In this document: in pieces, positions 59,699 through 64,000 of the stretch
How positions within the stretch are numbered: the first letter of the stretch is position 1
Layout of the letters: each line of letters opens with the position of its first letter
Assembly (NCBI GenBank): GCA_013289445.1
Contig: JABCZZ010000003.1
Location: 26,223 to 90,222, forward strand
DNA: 64,000 nucleotides
From: Alphaproteobacteria bacterium
Lineage (GTDB): Bacteria > Pseudomonadota > Alphaproteobacteria > Rickettsiales > JABCZZ01
Direction of reading: 5' to 3'
Translations under genes and position numbers: made by a program
Notes under the pieces: generated by a model
What the model was told of the DNA's origin: nothing
The model's input: only the letters and a program-made list of their open reading frames with translations
Database searches by the model: none

Positions 59699-61525
59699 AT
59701 GCATCTTTACCGCAGCCATACATGCAACGAACTTTCCGACAAGCATGTCGGTCAGGCAGTGAAACTTTCGGGTTGGGTGCATCGCAGGCGCGATCACGGT
59801 AATCTGCTCTTCATCGATCTTCGCGATCATTATGGTATCACCCAGCTGGTTGCCAATTCTGAAGACAGCAAAGAAATATTCGACGCGTTGACGCATGAGC
59901 GTTTTGAAAGCGTTATCACCGTGACCGGCAAAGTAGTCGCGCGCACGCCCGACACTATTAATAAGGATCTGCCCACGGGCGCTATCGAAGTGGTGGTGCA
60001 GAGCTACAAACTCGAATCGCCGGCCGAACTTCTGCCGCTACAGGTCAATTCCGACGCTGAATTTCCTGAAGATATTCGTCTCACGTATCGTTTTCTCGAT
60101 CTGCGCCGCGAGAAGCTGCATAAGAATATCAAGCTGCGCTCGAATGTGATCACTTCCATCCGCCGCCGCATGACCGATCAGGGGTTCACTGAATTTCAGA
60201 CGCCTATCCTCACCGCCAGTTCGCCTGAAGGCGCGCGCGATTACCTCGTGCCCAGCCGCGTGCATCCGGGTAAGTTCTACGCACTGCCGCAGGCGCCGCA
60301 GATGTTCAAACAGCTGCTGATGGTGGCGGGCTTCGACCGTTATTTCCAGATCGCCCCCTGCTTCCGTGATGAAGATGCACGCGCCGATCGCTCACCGGGC
60401 GAGTTCTATCAGCTCGATGTTGAGATGAGTTTCGTCACGCAGGATGATGTATTTGCGGCAATGGAACCGGTGTTGCATGGCGTGTTCAAGGAATTTGCCG
60501 GCAACAGGAAAGTAAGCGACGCACCGTTTATGCGCATTCCTTACAAACAGGCGATGCTCGAATTCGGTAGTGACAAGCCTGATTTGCGTAATCCCTTGAA
60601 GCTGGCGGATGTCGGCGAAGTGTTCAAAGGCTCGGGCTTTGGCATCTTTAATAAAATTCTTGAAGGCGGTGGTGTCATCCGTGCGATTCCGGCACCAAAG
60701 ACTGCCGATCAGCCGCGCAGTTTCTTCGACAAGACCATCGCCTACGCGCAATCGCTGGGTGCCGCAGGTCTTGCTTATATTACGTTCGCAGCGGACGGCA
60801 CACCCAAGAGCCCGATTGCCAAATTCCTCACGTCGGAAAAACTTGAGCTGTTGAAGAAACTCGCAAACCTGCAGAACGGCGACTCGGTATTCTTTGCTTC
60901 CGGCGAAGAACTTGCCGCGGCGAAACTTGCTGGCCAGGTGCGCGTCAAGCTTGGTGAAGAATTGAATCTTATGGAAAAAGACTGTTTCAAATTCTGCTGG
61001 GTGGTGGATTTTCCCTATTACGAATGGGACGAAGAAGAAAAGAAAATCATCTTCAGCCACAATCCGTTCTCCATGCCCCAAGGCGGCATGGAAGCGCTCA
61101 GCGCTGCCGGCGGCGAAAAAGAAAAGCTGCTTGCGATTCTTGCCTATCAGTATGACATCGTCTGCAACGGCGTGGAACTATCGAGCGGTGCTATCCGCAA
61201 CCACCGCCCGGACATTATGTATAAGGCATTCGAGATCGCGGGCTACGGCAAGGAAGAAGTCGACACGCGTTTCGGCGCGATGATCAACGCGTTTAAATTC
61301 GGTGCACCGCCGCATGGCGGTACGGCGCCTGGCATTGACCGCATCGTCATGTTATTGGCGGACGAGCCCAATATCCGCGAAGTCATTTGCTTCCCGATGA
61401 ACCAGAAGGCCGAGGATCTCATGATGCAGGCTCCGGCGTATGCCACGGAAAAACAGTTGCGCGAGCTTCATATCCAGCTCTCGCCCAAGGCCAAGGCGCT
61501 CAAAGAAGGCAAAGAATCAGCCTAG
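59699..61525 (+). CDS. aspS: aspartyl-tRNA synthetase, probably non-discriminating
   Basis: A 608-aa class II synthetase. The N-terminal anticodon domain is followed by class II motif 2 ([20 protein letters not shown]) and motif 3 ([16 protein letters not shown]) with the bacterial GAD insertion between. Residue 33 is His in [11 protein letters not shown]. Known discriminating AspRS have Leu here and the non-discriminating Pseudomonas enzyme has His, so this copy probably also charges tRNA-Asn with Asp. Full length. Its stop overlaps the convergent M16 peptidase. Confidence 0.96.
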   Translation: MHLYRSHTCNELSDKHVGQAVKLSGWVHRRRDHGNLLFIDLRDHYGITQLVANSEDSKEIFDALTHERFESVITVTGKVVARTPDTINKDLPTGAIEVVVQSYKLESPAELLPLQVNSDAEFPEDIRLTYRFLDLRREKLHKNIKLRSNVITSIRRRMTDQGFTEFQTPILTASSPEGARDYLVPSRVHPGKFYALPQAPQMFKQLLMVAGFDRYFQIAPCFRDEDARADRSPGEFYQLDVEMSFVTQDDVFAAMEPVLHGVFKEFAGNRKVSDAPFMRIPYKQAMLEFGSDKPDLRNPLKLADVGEVFKGSGFGIFNKILEGGGVIRAIPAPKTADQPRSFFDKTIAYAQSLGAAGLAYITFAADGTPKSPIAKFLTSEKLELLKKLANLQNGDSVFFASGEELAAAKLAGQVRVKLGEELNLMEKDCFKFCWVVDFPYYEWDEEEKKIIFSHNPFSMPQGGMEALSAAGGEKEKLLAILAYQYDIVCNGVELSSGAIRNHRPDIMYKAFEIAGYGKEEVDTRFGAMINAFKFGAPPHGGTAPGIDRIVMLLADEPNIREVICFPMNQKAEDLMMQAPAYATEKQLRELHIQLSPKAKALKEGKESA

Positions 61526-62770
61526 CGCGGCTTGTATTTTATCATATTCCGGCAGACCTTTTTGAGGCCCAAGTGCCGCAAGTGTAAGGTTTTTCTTCGC
61601 GGCAAGCTCAGTGCCGATGCGCGTGACGTCTTCCACCGTTACCGCTTCAATCAATCGCACGATTTTAGCTGCGTGGCGATAGCGGTTATAGGTGAGCAGG
61701 TGTCTGCCGATCCATTCGGCAATGGCCGGACTGCTTTCACGGCTCATCAGCAGACTTGCTTTGATCTGGTTTTTAGCGCGTGTGAGTTCCGCGGCCGTCA
61801 CCGCTTTTTGCAGCTTGGAGATTTCGTCGCAGACGACCGGCAGCATCTCGCTCACTTTGTCCGTGGCTGCATAAATGGCGAGCACGCCTGAATCGGCGTA
61901 GGAAGACACAAAGGACTGTACGGTATAGGCCAGCCCGCGTTTTTCGCGCACTTCCTGGAAAAGGCGCGACGACATGCCGCCGCCCAGCAACGTCGCCAGC
62001 ACTTGCCATACGTAATAATCCGTGTGATGTACCGACACGCTCTCAAAGCCGAGTGTCAGATGCAGCTGTTCGAGATCACTTTCTACGCGTTTGTCTCCGC
62101 CTTGATAGTGGCCATGTTCAGCAGGAGGACAGATATTGCTGCCGAGCGCATTGAAATGTTCTTGAACAAGGGCCAGGAACGATTGATGCTCCACATTACC
62201 TGCAGCGCTTACCACCATGCTCGGTGCATGGTAATGCGTATCCATGTAGCGCGAGAGGTCGGCTTTTTTATAGCTGCTTACCAGTTCGGGTGTTCCAAGA
62301 ATGGAGCGCCCTAATGCCTGGGACGGATAGGCCGTCTCGCTGAAGTAATCAAAAACCAGATCATCGGGCGTGTCAAAATGCATGGCGATTTCCTGCAGAA
62401 TCACCTGCCGTTCGCGCGCGAGTTCTTCGGCGTCAAACGTGGAGTGCTGCAAAATATCGGCCAGCATATCGACCGCGAGCGGCAGATCTTCCTTAAGCAC
62501 TCGCACGTAATAGACCGTGTTCTCCAGCGAGGTGTAGGCGTTCATGCCCCCGCCGACCATGTCCATTTCCTGTGCAATCGCCAGCGCGGTGCGCCGCTTG
62601 GTGCCCTTAAACGCCATATGTTCAAGCAGATGCGAAAGTCCGCCTTCATTTTCTTTTTCAAAACGGGCTCCCACATCCACGGTGACTGCGACCGTCACCG
62701 ATTCCATGCCCGGCAGCGTTTCCGTGGCCACGCGCAGGTGATTGGGCAGGGTGCTAAGCGTGTAGGTCAT
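61517..62770 (-). CDS. M16 family zinc metallopeptidase
   Basis: A 417-aa peptidase like the beta subunit of the mitochondrial processing peptidase. The zinc motif is H47-x2-E50-H51 ([14 protein letters not shown]), with the distal Glu in [13 protein letters not shown]. The second half is a non-catalytic M16 C domain with [20 protein letters not shown]. It has no signal peptide, so it is probably cytoplasmic. The start overlaps the thrC stop by four bases. Substrate is unknown. Confidence 0.94.
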   Translation of the reverse strand: MTYTLSTLPNHLRVATETLPGMESVTVAVTVDVGARFEKENEGGLSHLLEHMAFKGTKRRTALAIAQEMDMVGGGMNAYTSLENTVYYVRVLKEDLPLAVDMLADILQHSTFDAEELARERQVILQEIAMHFDTPDDLVFDYFSETAYPSQALGRSILGTPELVSSYKKADLSRYMDTHYHAPSMVVSAAGNVEHQSFLALVQEHFNALGSNICPPAEHGHYQGGDKRVESDLEQLHLTLGFESVSVHHTDYYVWQVLATLLGGGMSSRLFQEVREKRGLAYTVQSFVSSYADSGVLAIYAATDKVSEMLPVVCDEISKLQKAVTAAELTRAKNQIKASLLMSRESSPAIAEWIGRHLLTYNRYRHAAKIVRLIEAVTVEDVTRIGTELAAKKNLTLAALGPQKGLPEYDKIQAALG

Positions 62771-64000
62771 GCCTGACTTTCAATGAAGGATTTGATCACT
62801 GACGCGCTTGCCGGAAATACTTGCATATATTCTGGGTCGGTCATCAGGCTGCCCAGATGGTCGGGAAGTTTGGGATACACTCGGGTGGCTTGTTTAACGG
62901 CATCGGGAAATTTGGCCGGATGGGCGGTGGCAAGCACCACCAGCGGCACGGAGGCATCTTTATGCAGTACGCGGCCGACGCTGACGCCCACTGCCGTGTG
63001 CGGATCAAGCAGCTCCTTGTTCGTTTTATATACTGCATCGATAGTGGCAAGTGTGGCATGGTCATCGGCGCTGCCCGCAACAAAATGTTTTCTAAGCATG
63101 TGTAATGCTTCTGGCGAGAGCGTCATTTTTTTATCGCGCCTGAGATCGTCCATCAGCTGTTTAATCGCGCCGGCATTTCTGCCGTAAGCATCAAACAGCA
63201 CGCGCTCGAAATTGCTCGAGATCTGGATGTCCATGCTCGGACTTAACGTAGGTGTCACGCCCTGCATGCCGTAGACGCCGGTCTTCAGGCAGCGCGCCAG
63301 AATGTCATTGTGATTGGTGGCGATGATGAGCTTCTCAACAGGCAGACCCATCCGGCTTGCGATATAGCCGGCATAGATATCGCCGAAATTGCCGGTGGGC
63401 ACGGCAAAACTTACACGCTGTTTGGGTGCGTCCAGCGCCGCGGCAGCATAAAAATAATAAACGATCTGAGCAAGTATGCGAGCCCAATTGATGGAGTTGA
63501 CGGCGGTGAGTTTTTGCTTTTCACGGAACGTCTTGTCGGCGAACAGCGACTTCACGATGTCCTGGCAGTCGTCAAACGTACCTTCCACTGCAAGATTATG
63601 CACTTTGCGGTCATCCACGGTTGTCATCTGGCGGCGTTGCACATCGGAGACACGATCCTTGGGATGCAAAATAAAAATGCGCATGTGCTTGCGCCCGCGG
63701 CAGCCTTCAATGGCGGCCGATCCCGTATCGCCCGAGGTGGCGCCGATGATAGTGAGTTCCTGGTGTTTGCGATCAAGAAAATATTCGAGCAGGCGGCCTA
63801 AGAACTGCAGCGCAAAATCCTTAAAGGCGAGGGTCGGCCCATGAAAAAGCTCAAGCAGATATTCGTTGTTGCCCAGTTTTTTGAGCGGAGCGATTTTCTC
63901 ATCGCGAAAATCTTTATACGATGCCTCGATCAGCTTCTTTAAATCTTTTTCAGGCACCGCGTCGCCGATAAAGGGCTGCATGACACGAAACGCCAGCTCG
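62767..64000 (-). CDS. thrC: threonine synthase, 5' end cut by window edge
   Basis: A PLP enzyme converting O-phosphohomoserine to threonine. The PLP Lys is in PTLAFKDFALQFLGRL; TIIGATSGDTGSAAIEGCRG and FAVPTGNFGDIYAGYIASRMG are typical of the long bacterial form. The reading frame continues upstream of the in-frame Met at 63981 to the window end with homologous residues (ELAFRVMQPF), so the true start lies outside. It is coupled to the M16 gene, the usual alphaproteobacterial pair. Confidence 0.95.
   Translation of the reverse strand, partial: ELAFRVMQPFIGDAVPEKDLKKLIEASYKDFRDEKIAPLKKLGNNEYLLELFHGPTLAFKDFALQFLGRLLEYFLDRKHQELTIIGATSGDTGSAAIEGCRGRKHMRIFILHPKDRVSDVQRRQMTTVDDRKVHNLAVEGTFDDCQDIVKSLFADKTFREKQKLTAVNSINWARILAQIVYYFYAAAALDAPKQRVSFAVPTGNFGDIYAGYIASRMGLPVEKLIIATNHNDILARCLKTGVYGMQGVTPTLSPSMDIQISSNFERVLFDAYGRNAGAIKQLMDDLRRDKKMTLSPEALHMLRKHFVAGSADDHATLATIDAVYKTNKELLDPHTAVGVSVGRVLHKDASVPLVVLATAHPAKFPDAVKQATRVYPKLPDHLGSLMTDPEYMQVFPASASVIKSFIESQA

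Noticed and set aside
62767..64000. thrC as a truncated gene
   Set aside because: The frame continues to the window edge with homologous residues, so it is cut only by the window.

Overview
This window reads as chromosomal DNA from an alphaproteobacterium. The support is gene order: prs-rplY-pth-ychF, rnd next to aspS, an M16 peptidase next to thrC, and ybjN-proC. A DksA that keeps one of four zinc cysteines, and heptose and lipoprotein genes of a Gram-negative envelope, agree with this. The protein set suggests a free-living or loosely associated heterotroph that makes pyrimidines, proline and threonine, oxidises fatty acids, takes up ammonium and runs a type IV pilus-like machine. Genes are packed tightly: many neighbours overlap by 1-8 bases, and several convergent pairs overlap at their stops. 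No rRNA, CRISPR array, intact transposon or phage was seen.

Layout. 1-3.6 kb: dmeF metal exporter (cut by the window edge), fabI, a TetR regulator with clustered cysteines, its likely SDR target with matching operators, a 59-residue membrane protein, and tRNA-Ser(CGA). 3.7-6.7 kb: rplU-rpmA, terminator, obgE-proB, and a free-standing tRNA-Ile(GAT). 6.7-11.1 kb: amtB, then a LapG-like periplasmic protease beside a membrane sensor with a degenerate HD-GYP domain. 11.1-16.1 kb: carA, an unknown gene, carB, all overlapping. 16.2-27.5 kb: a type IV pilus-like locus (TPR protein, pilT, pilU; facing them pilB, pilC, a PilM-PilN fusion, pilO-like, pilP-like) with one unrelated ABC ATPase. 27.6-30.3 kb: XRE-like protein, dksA, an orphan bufferin, a LysR regulator, and a candidate structured small RNA with a strong terminator.

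30.4-38.1 kb (minus): kefB-like antiporter, prs, rplY, pth, ychF, an FKBP-like protein, aspC. 38.1-41.6 kb (plus): a FolM-like SDR, uvrC, pgsA. 41.6-46.7 kb (minus): hldD-lgt-midA-pgeF-ilvE, and a GST. 46.8-49.5 kb (plus): ubiK, ybjN, proC, and a broken comM whose ATPase core is gone and replaced by a short foreign scrap. 49.5-53.7 kb: two beta-oxidation genes. 53.7-58.2 kb (minus): a five-gene coupled operon of lysine 2,3-aminomutase, two ATP-grasp ligases, a cysteine-cluster protein and a GNAT. 58.3-64 kb: rnd with a small upstream gene, aspS (probably non-discriminating), an M16 peptidase, and thrC (cut by the window edge).

The best candidates for something undescribed are the beta-lysine/ATP-grasp operon, the LapG-like protease paired with a degenerate HD-GYP receptor, the unknown gene embedded between carA and carB, and the small RNA near 30.2 kb.
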